NCBI GenBank assembly: GCA_016296885.1 | Contig: JAEDHT010000011.1 | Location: forward strand, 1-54,491 | Direction of reading: 5' to 3' | DNA from: Clostridiaceae bacterium | GTDB lineage: Bacteria; Bacillota; Clostridia; Oscillospirales; Acutalibacteraceae | Length of the DNA stretch: 54,491 bases | Part shown: positions 1 through 8,795 of the stretch, in pieces | How positions within the stretch are numbered: position 1 is the first letter of the stretch | How the letters are laid out: each line of letters starts with the position of its first letter | Made by a program: the position numbers and the translations under genes | Notes under the pieces: model-generated | Told to the model about the DNA's origin: nothing | What the model saw: only the letters and a program-made list of their open reading frames with translations | Database searches by the model: none

Positions 1-54
1 GCCTCGGTGGACTTTCACCACAGAGCATTGATATGCCCGTCATACAACAAAGGC
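1..54 (-). other. possible 5' end of a group II intron (runs off the left edge)
   Basis: Read on the minus strand, this stretch starts with GCGCC, passes TATGACGGGC and then has GTGGTGAAAGTCCACC, which folds as a short hairpin. The GGTGAAAGTCC pattern resembles the conserved domain I region of bacterial group II introns (family knowledge, from memory). It directly follows the hairpin at 55-81 downstream of the PHP gene, and bacterial class C introns favour sites after terminators. No domain V or reverse transcriptase is inside the window, so this is tentative. Confidence 0.3.
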
Positions 55-81
55 GCCCTGTGCTCACTAGGAACACAGGGC
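55..81 (-). terminator. hairpin terminator after the PHP/dockerin gene
   Basis: The perfect 8-bp stem GCCCTGTG/CACAGGGC with an 11-nt loop lies about 35 nt past the stop codon of the minus-strand gene. The T-rich tail is weak (GCCTTTG), so termination efficiency is uncertain. Confidence 0.55.
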
Positions 82-115
82 AAACCTATTTTTAAAAGTT
101 ATACTATAATTTTAA

Positions 116-3100
116 TCAAAACATTCCAAGGTCAGCAATATATTTTTGGATAGAAACTACGTCTTCCATGTTTACCTTGCCATCGAATGTAGTATCAGCA
201 TTAGCATCTCTGCCTGCTGGTAAATCTTCGAGCTCAGCGATAACTCTCTGTAGGAGAACAACGTCCTCCATGTTTACCTTACCGTCGAGGTTAGGATCGC
301 CAAGGAATACAATCTCAGATCTGTTACGTACACGAAGTCTGTGTAAGTAAACCGGCTCAGCAGCTGATGTGTCAACTGTGATAGAAGATAAGCCAATTGC
401 GCTGATAGGCATACCTACTGCAATATTGTCAAGTCCCTTATAAGATGACATGATATAACCATCAATGAAGATTCTTGCTTCGTTGCCATCTTCGTCCTTA
501 ACCATGATTGTTTCTAGAGCGCCATCAGAAGAATTGTGAAGCTCAGTAACAACACCCTTAACCATAAGCAATGAACCGAGTTTCTCGTCGCTCATAGCTT
601 CCTTGCATGATACAAGCTCTGGCTTGATTGGGTTAATGCTCTCATCTACAAGAGATATAGATGAAACCTTAAGCTCACGCTCACCATTGTAGCTAGCTGT
701 AACACCGGATACACGAACCTTCTGACCTATCTGGAAGTTGCCGTCTACCGGGAAGATATTGATACCGGCTGTATCATCCTGAGCATAGATACAATCAAAG
801 AATGCTGTATCCTTGTCATATCCGGATGCGTTAGATGTAACGATACCCTCGATTGTAAACTTGAGACCTTCGTCTGCTGCCTGAACGTCAGCAATATCTG
901 TGATTACTGGCTCTGGAACGATCATATCAATGATGTTCATAACCATCTGATAGTTAGAGTTCTGCAAGCTGTAGATGTTGTCTGGGTCGAGCTTAACTTC
1001 AAATGTGGAGAAGAATGTAACACCACTTACTAAGCACCAGCCACCACCTGGCAATGTTTCGCTTGTCATAATAGCAACATTACCCATATCAACTGTTACT
1101 TTGTCTGCATCGTAATTTGGAACATAATCACTGCCTGTGAAGTTCTCAGAATAGCTTGCACCCCATGTAGTTGGGTTACCAACAACAACTGGCTCAGCGT
1201 TTTCACCCAAGATAACAGGTGCGCCATTGTAACAGCTAAAGCTGTTATTTGTGGTCTCAAGAATACCTGCTGCAAATGGGTTGTCATAGTTGTAGTTGTC
1301 TGTATCTGTGAAGTAGATACGATATGCTTCGTTAGCCTTTTCTTCATTATCTACTACAATACCGGCTGCAATTCTTGATGTAGCGCCAACTGCCTCAAGA
1401 ATACCGTTTGTGATAGCACTTGCTCTCTGCTCTGGAATGCATGTGCCTGTATCCTGACCATTGTCTGTTGGGTCGCCTCTATCTGACTTAGAACAAATAA
1501 TGAGGTTACCGCCGTTATCAGCATACTTCTTAAGAGCATCTAGCTCAGATTGCTTATAAAGTACATCCGAAAGATCTGTATTGTAGCTTCTGAATGGAAC
1601 TGTAAGGATATAGATAGCAAAATCCTTAATCTTGTCGAATGTGATTTCGTCCTTTATGTAGCTTGCACGGATTCCATGATTTGCAAACAATTCGATCATT
1701 GCAGCATCAGAACCTGCATAGTTACCGCTAACATAGAAGTTAGCATGACCATAATCGATACCAACATTGATAACCTCTGATGGATCGAGAACATCAATAT
1801 CAAGATTTGCTGTAAACACATACTTAACGCCGTCAAGTGATGCATTAACTGTTACAGTAATTGTCTGATTACCAAGCTTCTCAGGAGTGAGGACATAATC
1901 TACTGTGCCCTCTACACCATTAGCAACTGTTGGCAAACCGGAAGAAACTGTTTCGTATTCTTCACCATCAACAGAGTAAACCATGCTGTCGATCTTAAGA
2001 TCTGTAGTTTCATAGTTGAAGAATGTTGTTGTAAGATTGAGGCCTTCGCCCTTAACTGCGATTGGTGAGCCAGCCTCAAAGCTTGTAACACCAATTTTTA
2101 GAACATCGCTTGTCCATACAGGAGCAGTTACAGCGATTTCTTTATCACTTTGAACTACCTTAATGTAGTAGTAAGAATAATTGTTATCAAGAGTTACGTC
2201 GATAGTAGCACTGTTAGTGTCAACATCCTCTGAGTAAACTTCGATACCACCGTTTGCTATAACAGAAACGTGACCGATCTTTTCGTTATCTGGATCGTTG
2301 ATGTCAGCAACAATGTGTACCTTATCGCCTACATCGCTGAGAACTGAACCCATAATGCTGTCATTGAGATAGTAGTAAATCTCAAGATTCTGGTCTTCTG
2401 TAGAGAAAACTCTCATATCCTGCAATGCATCATATATGCCCTGCTCTGAGAAATCGTCAGTAATGATACATGTACGTGCTGTGTTAGCGTTACCCCAAAC
2501 ACCCTTATGGTTATCCTGGTTGTTTGTAGGTGCTACGTGCCAGCCCTTATCAAGAGCAAGTGTGTAATACTCGTAGCTTGGGAAGTAAGATGAACCACCG
2601 ATTGCGCCTTCGCCGTTACCAACTTCGATAAGTGTGATTCTCTCATCAATTTGTGGATCCCAATATGCAAAGTCTGCGAATGTACCAAATGTAGTACCTG
2701 GGTGGTTAAACTGAGAAATTGTTGCAGGATGATCTTTAAGTAGCTCATAATAAGCCTGCATACCTGCATCGTTAGCCTTATTGTTAAGCTCTTTGTTGTT
2801 TCTTGAAACAAAACCGGTTGTATTAAATGTGTTCATATGTCCAGGACCACCTGACCATGTCATTTCATAACCGTATAAGAAAATCTTATCGCTTTGCATT
2901 TGGTTGTATTCAACTGCGGTAGCCTTAGCCTCTGCCCACTTACCATTACCGCTGGATGCATCGTCCATTGTGCCAAGTGCATCTGCTGAGTCAAAATAGT
3001 TTGAGTGGTCTGTAACTGCTAAGAAGTCTACGTTTTCGTAATCATCCAAGCCCAAAACGTGCTCATAAGCATCTTCAAGTGTACCTGCACCGTCAGAATA

Positions 3101-4426
3101 CTCAGCTGTGTGAGCGTGAATCTGACCTGCATAGATAGAAAGGCTGGATTCTCCGATTGTGAATGCCCACTGATAAGTTGCTGACTGGCCATCCTTACGA
3201 GTTACTGTTGCAACAGCTCTTACCTTGCCATCTACAAAGTCTTTCTTAGGTGTGCAAGTAGCTGTGTTGCCGGAAACGATAACACTTGCCTCTTCACCAT
3301 TGAGTGTAAGGGAAGCTGTTGGATTTGAACCAGCGTTTTCAAAATCAAATGAAATTGAAGGTCTCTTGTCTTTACCGGTAGCACTGTTTGCTGCCGGGGA
3401 AACATTTATGATTCTTGGAACATCATTGATTTCTATAGAAGCCTTTTCTTTAGACTCGTTACCTACTGCATCAGATGCTACAAATGTGAGCTCTATAGCA
3501 GCTACTCCTGACTTAATGTCAGCGCCTGGAATTGTAGCTTCATATGTACCTGCTACAGCTGTTTCCTTCATCTCAAGTGATTTAGAAACAGAGCCGACTT
3601 TATAGTCGAGCTTCATATCTGTAACTGCTACATTATCTTCTGCAGAAACAGTTACTTTGTAATCCTTGCCAACCTCTGCAGGAGAATACTTAGGAACTGA
3701 AATAACAGGAGCTTTGCTGTCATTCTTAAGAACATAGTCTTTAGAAGAACCTACACGAAGCTGACTCTTTCCTTCATGAGCAGATGCACATGCGTATAGA
3801 TCAAGCTCCTCACCTACTCCGATACCGGAGGTTTTTGCACTCTTGAAAATTGTCATTGTATCGCCGTTTTTGTCTTTGATTTCAGATACAACGTTGTCTG
3901 CAACTGCATTAACCTTAACATTCTTGAGCTTGATATATGCTGAAAGATTATAATCAGATTCAAGTTCGGATATACTGTCATACTCCAACGCCGGAATAAG
4001 TTCTACATCTTCTGCCGATTTGAACTTATCGCTGGAAACGATAGATGTAAGCTCCGGAAGACCTTTGTAGGTAGTTTTTGTTGCATTAATCTTAACAACA
4101 TCGCCTATGCTGTAGCTGTCGAGCGAGTTGTAAACAACAAGTGCAACTACTTCGCCATCGATAACATCTTCGATGATTGCTGTGTTTAGGTTATCGTTGT
4201 TACCATAACGATAAACCAACTGTCCCAATACTGTGACAACATTCTCGTCTGTTTCTGCAAGAGCATCTTTAATGCTGATTGCATCGGCAGCTGTGAGGTC
4301 GCCATTGGTAATTGGGTCATCAGACTGTGCTGATGCTGATATTGCGCCGCCGCATACTGTCATTGAAATTGTCATCAATGATGCAAGCAATACAGACAAA
4401 ATGCGCTTACCATAATTTTTTGCCAT
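116..4426 (-). CDS. secreted PHP-domain phosphoesterase-like protein with dockerin
   Basis: A 1436-residue exported protein. Residues 1-33 form a signal peptide (basic start, hydrophobic core, ASA before the mature part). An OB-fold-like domain follows at about 45-155, then an Ig-like segment at 240-335. A PHP/CehA-McbA-type metallohydrolase domain spans about 430-740, with HAHTAEYSDG near 434, TDHSNYF near 471 and NQDNHKG near 638 as the expected metal-binding histidines and aspartates. Next come an Ig-like part (about 770-890), a glutamine-amidotransferase-like region (about 895-1130), further OB-like domains, and a type I dockerin from about 1375 with two DxNxDGKVNMEDVV calcium loops. The start has AGGAGA 8 nt upstream. 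PHP domains usually hydrolyse phosphoesters; the substrate is unknown. The dockerin implies docking on a cohesin scaffold. It is monocistronic, with its own promoter at 4533-4561. Confidence 0.85.
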   Translation of the reverse strand: MAKNYGKRILSVLLASLMTISMTVCGGAISASAQSDDPITNGDLTAADAISIKDALAETDENVVTVLGQLVYRYGNNDNLNTAIIEDVIDGEVVALVVYNSLDSYSIGDVVKINATKTTYKGLPELTSIVSSDKFKSAEDVELIPALEYDSISELESDYNLSAYIKLKNVKVNAVADNVVSEIKDKNGDTMTIFKSAKTSGIGVGEELDLYACASAHEGKSQLRVGSSKDYVLKNDSKAPVISVPKYSPAEVGKDYKVTVSAEDNVAVTDMKLDYKVGSVSKSLEMKETAVAGTYEATIPGADIKSGVAAIELTFVASDAVGNESKEKASIEINDVPRIINVSPAANSATGKDKRPSISFDFENAGSNPTASLTLNGEEASVIVSGNTATCTPKKDFVDGKVRAVATVTRKDGQSATYQWAFTIGESSLSIYAGQIHAHTAEYSDGAGTLEDAYEHVLGLDDYENVDFLAVTDHSNYFDSADALGTMDDASSGNGKWAEAKATAVEYNQMQSDKIFLYGYEMTWSGGPGHMNTFNTTGFVSRNNKELNNKANDAGMQAYYELLKDHPATISQFNHPGTTFGTFADFAYWDPQIDERITLIEVGNGEGAIGGSSYFPSYEYYTLALDKGWHVAPTNNQDNHKGVWGNANTARTCIITDDFSEQGIYDALQDMRVFSTEDQNLEIYYYLNDSIMGSVLSDVGDKVHIVADINDPDNEKIGHVSVIANGGIEVYSEDVDTNSATIDVTLDNNYSYYYIKVVQSDKEIAVTAPVWTSDVLKIGVTSFEAGSPIAVKGEGLNLTTTFFNYETTDLKIDSMVYSVDGEEYETVSSGLPTVANGVEGTVDYVLTPEKLGNQTITVTVNASLDGVKYVFTANLDIDVLDPSEVINVGIDYGHANFYVSGNYAGSDAAMIELFANHGIRASYIKDEITFDKIKDFAIYILTVPFRSYNTDLSDVLYKQSELDALKKYADNGGNLIICSKSDRGDPTDNGQDTGTCIPEQRASAITNGILEAVGATSRIAAGIVVDNEEKANEAYRIYFTDTDNYNYDNPFAAGILETTNNSFSCYNGAPVILGENAEPVVVGNPTTWGASYSENFTGSDYVPNYDADKVTVDMGNVAIMTSETLPGGGWCLVSGVTFFSTFEVKLDPDNIYSLQNSNYQMVMNIIDMIVPEPVITDIADVQAADEGLKFTIEGIVTSNASGYDKDTAFFDCIYAQDDTAGINIFPVDGNFQIGQKVRVSGVTASYNGERELKVSSISLVDESINPIKPELVSCKEAMSDEKLGSLLMVKGVVTELHNSSDGALETIMVKDEDGNEARIFIDGYIMSSYKGLDNIAVGMPISAIGLSSITVDTSAAEPVYLHRLRVRNRSEIVFLGDPNLDGKVNMEDVVLLQRVIAELEDLPAGRDANADTTFDGKVNMEDVVSIQKYIADLGMF

Positions 4427-4532
4427 GATAAATTTCTCCTTTGAAATAAAATTTTGTGGTCTTTTGGCGAAGACCGTTTTTTCGTCTTAACGTATGCTAA
4501 GACATTATAGCACAACTTTACATTGCACGATA

Positions 4533-4561
4533 ATTATACCACGTAAATATAAAATTGTCAC
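4533..4561 (-). promoter_or_regulatory. promoter of the PHP/dockerin gene
   Basis: On the minus strand: -35 GTGACA (4556-4561), a 17-bp spacer and -10 TATAAT (4533-4538). A second TATAAT lies at 4504-4509. A small hairpin, GGTCTT/AAGACC, sits in the untranslated leader near 4458-4477. The rest of the gap 4427-4766 holds only this and the divergent promoter at 4685-4713. Confidence 0.6.
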
Positions 4562-4684
4562 TATTATTTTTAATTTTTGTAAATTTAACACATAAAAACA
4601 TTTTCTTATTTATTACATTTGACGGATAATAGTCTTTTTTTACATTTTTATTCAAAATCCCGCATTAAATTTTACTTAATATGA

Positions 4685-4713
4685 TTGATTAATTTCAAGA
4701 TATAATGTATAAT
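4685..4713 (+). promoter_or_regulatory. promoter of the molybdenum hydroxylase unit
   Basis: TTGATT (4685-4690), a 17-bp spacer and TATAAT (4708-4713) make a good housekeeping-sigma promoter about 65 bp before the first gene of the unit. Confidence 0.6.
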
Positions 4714-4778
4714 ATTGTGGAATTACTTATATATTCGGTGTAGATCGTGATGATAAAAACTTTCTTGTGAGGTCTGGT

Positions 4779-5384
4779 ATGGGCGACTTTAAATTAGGTT
4801 GTGTGGTGATGGCAGCTGGCAACTCCGTGAGATTTGGCGATAACAAGCTTTTGGCAGATTTTGACGGAAAACCCTTAGTCGAAAATGTTCTGGATATTAT
4901 ACCATCAGAATGCTTTGAGAAAATCTATGTGGTATCTCAATATGACGAGGTTATTGCAATCGCAAAAAGCAAAGGTTTTGACACAATAATTAATAATCAT
5001 CCGGAACACGGAATAAGCCACACCATAAAGCTCGGCACAAAAGAAATGCTAGGCTGTGATGCTGTAATATATATCGTCTCCGATCAGCCACTTTTGACAA
5101 AAAACAGCATTAAAAACCAAATTAAATTTTATTTAAAAAACAGAGATAAAATTGTCGCAATGGGCAACAACGGAAAACGTGGGAATCCATGCATTTTCCC
5201 TAAAAAATATTTTGAAGAGCTTCTGAATCTCAAAGGAGACACCGGAGGAAGCGCCGTTATTAAAAATAATATAAATGATTTACTCATATACAATATCGAT
5301 TCTTATGAGCTGATTGATGTAGACACAAAATCAGATCTTGAAAAGGTAAAAAATAAGGAGGAGCTATGTCAACATTCATTGTAA
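4779..5384 (+). CDS. mocA: molybdenum cofactor cytidylyltransferase-like protein (MocA/YgfJ family)
   Basis: A 201-residue MobA-like nucleotidyltransferase with the N-terminal loop VVMAAGNSVRFGDNKLL (GxGxSxRxG-K type), where nucleotide and metal bind, and a central YIVSDQPLL motif. The family transfers CMP or GMP to molybdopterin; the YgfJ branch accompanies selenium-dependent molybdenum hydroxylases. A GTG at 4767 is in frame, but GAGG at 4769-4772 is correctly spaced for the ATG at 4779, which is chosen here. The 3' end overlaps the hydroxylase gene by 19 nt, so the two are surely co-transcribed and the product most likely matures that enzyme. Family assignment is firm; nucleotide specificity is inferred. 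Confidence 0.82.
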   Translation: MGDFKLGCVVMAAGNSVRFGDNKLLADFDGKPLVENVLDIIPSECFEKIYVVSQYDEVIAIAKSKGFDTIINNHPEHGISHTIKLGTKEMLGCDAVIYIVSDQPLLTKNSIKNQIKFYLKNRDKIVAMGNNGKRGNPCIFPKKYFEELLNLKGDTGGSAVIKNNINDLLIYNIDSYELIDVDTKSDLEKVKNKEELCQHSL

Positions 5385-7915
5385 ACGGTAAAAGCTTTAC
5401 CGTAGAAAAAAATCAGAAATTAATCAGATTTCTTCGTGATGAACTTAGGCTGACATCTGTAAAAGATGGATGCAGTGAGGGAGCCTGTGGCACTTGCACT
5501 GTAATAGTAGACGGCAAGGCAGTGAGAGCTTGCATACAGCAAACAGATAAGCTAGACGGAAAGAGCGTTCTCACCGTAGAGGGGCTTAGTGAATTTGAAA
5601 AAGACGCCTATACATTCGCATTTGGTGAGGCTGGCGCTGTGCAGTGCGGTTTCTGCATACCGGGCATGGTTATGTGTGCAAAAGCACTTCTGGATGTTAA
5701 CCCAGACCCAACAGAAGAAGAAATTGCATATGCTCTGCGTACAAATATCTGTAGATGCACCGGTTATGTAAAGATAATTAAAGCTGTGAAGCTAGTTGCA
5801 AAAATTATCAGAGATGGAAAAATCCCAGTACCTGATAACAACTGGAAAGTAGGCTCACGTGTACATAGAATAGATGTTCGTGAAAAGGTAACAGGAACGG
5901 GAATTTATCCTGATGACATTTATATGGATGGTATGATATATGCATCCGCTGTGCGTTCACAATATCCCAGAGCCATAGTAAAGGCAATCCACACAGATGC
6001 CGCAAAATCACTGGACGGCGTTGTTGGAATTTTTACAGCTGATGATATTCCGGGCAAAAACAAGGTAGGACACCTTGTAAAAGACTGGAACACTATGATA
6101 GCTGTCGGCTCTATGACTCATTATCTGGGTGATGCTATCTGCATAGTGGCTGCAGAAACTCAGGAAATACTCGAACAAGCCAAAAAACTGGTCGAAGTGG
6201 AATATGAAGTTCTTGAATTTGTGAAATCTCCATACGAAGCAATGGCAGAAAATGCTCCGCTTGTACATCAAAATGGTAATCTACTGGCACATAAGCACGT
6301 AAGCAGAGGTAATGCTGTGGAGGCTATAAAAAACTCTGACTTTGTTATTTCGGAGAGCTTTTCCACACCTTATACTGAGCACGCATTTTTAGAGCCTGAA
6401 TGTGCTGTTGCATACCCACATGAAGGTGGAGTGATGATATTATCAACTGATCAAAGTGCCTATGACACACAGCATGAAACCGCACCAATGCTTGGCCTGC
6501 CTATGGACAAGGTTTGGGTGCAAAATCAGCTTGTTGGCGGTGGCTTCGGCGGAAAGGAAGATGTAACTGTTCAGCATCTCTCCGCTCTTGTGGCATATCT
6601 GACCAAAAGACCTGTAAAAATGAAGCTCACTCGTGCAGAGAGTATACTCATACATCCAAAGCGTCACCCAATGGATATGAAATTTACATTAGGCTGTGAT
6701 AAAAACGGAATTATACAGGGAGTTAAGGCTGAGGTAATCGCTGATACAGGTGCTTATGCATCACTTGGCGGTCCTGTATTGGAAAGAGCTTGCACACACG
6801 CAGCCGGTCCATACAACTATCAGAATTTTGAAATAGATGGATATGCTTATTATACAAACAATCCTCCGGCAGGCGCTTTCAGAGGATTCGGTGTTACTCA
6901 AACCTGCTTCTGCATAGAAACACTGCTTAACCAAATGGCAGACAAGGTGGGTATATCGCCATGGGAGATAAGATATAGAAACGCCATTCGTCCAGGTCAG
7001 GTGCTTCCAAATGGACAGATCGTGGATGATTCCACAGGTCTTGTAGAAACTCTAGAGGCCGTAAAAGAACAATATGACAATGCAAAGTATGTCGGCATAG
7101 GCTGTGCAATGAAAAACGCCGGTGTGGGTGTTGGTATACCGGATACCGGTCGTGTGCGATTACTTATAAAAGATAACAAAATTCATATTTTGGCTGGTGC
7201 ATCATGCATTGGTCAGGGACTTGGAACTGTGCTTGTGCAGATAGTGTGCGAATCTACAGGAGTATCTGTAGATGATGTGGTATATAATAGATCAAACACT
7301 TTTGAAGCACCGGACTCCGGCACAACATCCGGATCACGTCAAACTCTATTTACCGGTGAGGCTTGCAGACGTGCTTGTGAAGACCTTGCAAAAGCATTGG
7401 AGAGCAAGTCACTTGGTGAGCTTGAGGGTGATGAGTTCTATGCAGAGTATCTTGGTAAGACCGATCCTCTCGGAGCAGACCTTCCAAACCCTGTAAGTCA
7501 CATAGCATATGGCTATGCCACACAGATCGTCATTCTTGATGATGATGGAAAGATAAAAAAGATAGTGGCTGCTCATGATGTGGGCAAGGCTATCAATCCA
7601 TTATCTTGTGAAGGACAAATAGAGGGTGGTGTGGTTATGTCTATGGGATACGCACTCACAGAGCGTTATCCCATTGTTAACTGCAAACCTACTGCAAAAT
7701 TTGGAACACTGGGATTGTTAAAATCTAATCAGATACCGGAGATTGAGGCTATCGTAGTAGAAAAAGAAGGGCTAAACCTTGCATATGGTGCTATTGGTAT
7801 TGGTGAGATCACATCCATTCCTACAGCCCCTGCTATATCGGATGCATATTTTAGATATGATGGTAAGTTGAGAACCTCTCTTCCACTCTCAGATACTCCT
7901 TACGCTAAAAAATAA
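5366..7915 (+). CDS. molybdenum hydroxylase, aldehyde oxidoreductase/xanthine dehydrogenase type
   Basis: An 849-residue single-chain enzyme of the xanthine oxidase family without a FAD domain, like Desulfovibrio aldehyde oxidoreductase. The N-terminal [2Fe-2S] ligands are Cys36, 41, 44 and 56. The second cluster domain has Cys94, 97, 129 and 131. The molybdopterin domains carry GGGFGGK, AGAFRGFG and the C-terminal GIGEITS segment with the expected catalytic Glu. The closest described group is the selenium-dependent molybdenum hydroxylases, which use a labile selenium; no selenocysteine codon is needed. Substrate is unknown (purine or aldehyde). The start follows AAGGAGG. With no flavin domain, electrons probably go to ferredoxin or flavodoxin. 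A terminator follows at 7931-7975. YqeB/YqeC-type accessory genes are not in this window. Confidence 0.87.
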   Translation: MSTFIVNGKSFTVEKNQKLIRFLRDELRLTSVKDGCSEGACGTCTVIVDGKAVRACIQQTDKLDGKSVLTVEGLSEFEKDAYTFAFGEAGAVQCGFCIPGMVMCAKALLDVNPDPTEEEIAYALRTNICRCTGYVKIIKAVKLVAKIIRDGKIPVPDNNWKVGSRVHRIDVREKVTGTGIYPDDIYMDGMIYASAVRSQYPRAIVKAIHTDAAKSLDGVVGIFTADDIPGKNKVGHLVKDWNTMIAVGSMTHYLGDAICIVAAETQEILEQAKKLVEVEYEVLEFVKSPYEAMAENAPLVHQNGNLLAHKHVSRGNAVEAIKNSDFVISESFSTPYTEHAFLEPECAVAYPHEGGVMILSTDQSAYDTQHETAPMLGLPMDKVWVQNQLVGGGFGGKEDVTVQHLSALVAYLTKRPVKMKLTRAESILIHPKRHPMDMKFTLGCDKNGIIQGVKAEVIADTGAYASLGGPVLERACTHAAGPYNYQNFEIDGYAYYTNNPPAGAFRGFGVTQTCFCIETLLNQMADKVGISPWEIRYRNAIRPGQVLPNGQIVDDSTGLVETLEAVKEQYDNAKYVGIGCAMKNAGVGVGIPDTGRVRLLIKDNKIHILAGASCIGQGLGTVLVQIVCESTGVSVDDVVYNRSNTFEAPDSGTTSGSRQTLFTGEACRRACEDLAKALESKSLGELEGDEFYAEYLGKTDPLGADLPNPVSHIAYGYATQIVILDDDGKIKKIVAAHDVGKAINPLSCEGQIEGGVVMSMGYALTERYPIVNCKPTAKFGTLGLLKSNQIPEIEAIVVEKEGLNLAYGAIGIGEITSIPTAPAISDAYFRYDGKLRTSLPLSDTPYAKK

Positions 7916-7930
7916 ACAACATATAAATAC

Positions 7931-7975
7931 AAAATGGCTGGTTGTCAACATAACCTACAACCAGCCATTTTTTAA
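7931..7975 (+). terminator. intrinsic terminator of the molybdenum hydroxylase unit
   Basis: A perfect 15-bp stem, AAAATGGCTGGTTGT/ACAACCAGCCATTTT, with an 11-nt loop and then TTTTTT. It ends the plus-strand operon just past the stop codon. Confidence 0.9.
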
Positions 7976-8237
7976 TTTTATCCAATATCTACTATAATTT
8001 AGACCTGTTCAGCAGTCATGCAGAGAATGATTCCACGTACCTAATCTCTTACACACAAGAACATCATTATCGGAATCACTACGAGAAGTCCATATGCCAG
8101 CTTGAACAAATGTTGCACGATTTGCGCCTCTGGTACTAATTCTTTTGCTGTGGCAAACAGGATTTTCTCTCCGAGTTCCTTTTAGTTTGTGTTTTTCAAA
8201 TCTCGTCCATTGGTGAGTGCTGTGCTGTGACAGCCTG
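7976..8237 (-). pseudogene. decayed coding-like sequence after the intact double-glycine leader
   Basis: The sequence downstream (minus strand) of the leader peptide stop is open in two competing frames. One runs to a stop at 8009 and holds four cysteines. The other (8044-8181, 46 codons) would encode a charged stretch followed by a hydrophobic segment, LAYGLLVVIPIMMF. Neither has a start codon with a ribosome site, and each is interrupted just after the leader. I read this as remnant core-peptide or immunity-like sequence; no family was recognised. Confidence 0.3.
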
Positions 8238-8321
8238 TCACACAAATAAGCCACCGGAAACCGATTCCAATTGCTCATCATTTAGTTCAGTAGTCTCGTT
8301 ATTCTTTTTAGGGTCAATCAT
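8238..8321 (-). CDS. short double-glycine leader peptide, bacteriocin-type precursor (core truncated)
   Basis: A 27-codon ORF starting MIDPKKNNETTE and continuing LNDEQLESVSGG, then only LFV and a TGA stop. The ELNDEQLESVSGG end is the classic leader of class II bacteriocins and related peptides exported and cleaved after GG by C39-peptidase ABC transporters. AGGAG lies 8 nt before the ATG. The core is just three residues, so it is either a truncated relic or a leader left after a frame break; two other frames stay open downstream. A second copy of the leader lies at 8664-8767. No C39 transporter or immunity gene is seen nearby. Confidence 0.6.
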   Translation of the reverse strand: MIDPKKNNETTELNDEQLESVSGGLFV

Positions 8322-8354
8322 TAGTAATTCTCCTCTCTTTTTGTTTCTGTCTAT
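8248..8354 (-). repeat. leader-peptide repeat, copy 1
   Basis: About 105 bp covering the ribosome site and double-glycine leader. It is nearly the same as 8664-8767 in the same orientation, differing by scattered substitutions and small indels. The similarity stops at the GG codons, as expected for a duplicated leader with divergent cores. Confidence 0.85.
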
Positions 8355-8563
8355 ACACACGATGCAAATATGTATCTTTTGTAGCCAGATTCATCAATTT
8401 TTTATCGCTGCTTCTTAACAACACTTATTTATACGAATAACTGCGAAGCAGGGCCAACTTTTTTAAAAAAAATTTTTTCTAAATTTTGTTTATGTTGCAG
8501 GCGCGATTTGTCGTAATTTCCTGACCGCGCATCACAATTAGTCAGGACAATCTGTAGGTAATG
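8326..8563 (-). repeat. duplicated segment ending in a regulatory block, copy 1
   Basis: About 235 bp similar to 9815-10034 in the same orientation. Shared landmarks on the minus strand are TACGACAAA, a run of A/T (TTTTTTAAAAAAGTT), TTGATGAATCT, CATATTTGCAT, GTATA-AGACAGAAA and AAGAGAGGAG. In both copies the block ends just upstream of a small gene (leader peptide here, tiny membrane protein there). It is probably a shared promoter and leader region. Confidence 0.75.
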
Positions 8564-8738
8564 GACATGGTATCTCAAGCTCAGCTTTATGAAATACTGC
8601 TGTAGATGGTTTCCCAAAATCGCGATCAATAGCTCTCCAATTGCAAAACTTTCGCTCGGACAAAAGCCACCAGCGACCGATTCCAGTTGCTCGTCATTTA
8701 GTTCAGTAGACTCGTTATTCTATTTTAGGGTCAATCAT
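8429..8738 (-). pseudogene. second double-glycine leader peptide gene, frameshifted
   Basis: The ATG at 8736-8738, after GAGGG, begins MIDPK as in copy 1. One extra base (AAAATAGAATAAC versus AAAAAGAATAAC) then shifts the frame and gives an early TAA. The leader ESTELNDEQLESVAGG is intact in the +1 frame. That frame stays open for 78 codons after GG (FCPSESFAIGELL...) to a stop at 8429. A competing frame, that of the ATG, would end in IPCPLPTDCPD with a cysteine pair and a stop at about 8539. Which frame is the true core cannot be decided here. A sequencing error is possible, but as written the gene is broken. Confidence 0.5.
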
Positions 8739-8767
8739 TGATAATTTCCCTCTTTTTTTCTGTCTAT
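8664..8767 (-). repeat. leader-peptide repeat, copy 2
   Basis: The partner of 8248-8354. It keeps LNDEQLES and GG but has V-A before GG instead of V-S, and it carries the one-base insertion near the start. Confidence 0.85.
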
Positions 8768-8795
8768 GTAATCTAAACAAAAGAGAGGTATAAAT

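Noticed and set aside
7916..8008. selenocysteine insertion for the molybdenum hydroxylase
   Set aside because: The gene has no in-frame TGA, and this enzyme group uses labile selenium rather than selenocysteine.
8009..8281. 90-codon minus-strand open frame as an intact gene
   Set aside because: Its ATG lies inside the double-glycine leader in another frame and has no ribosome site; only recorded as part of decayed sequence.
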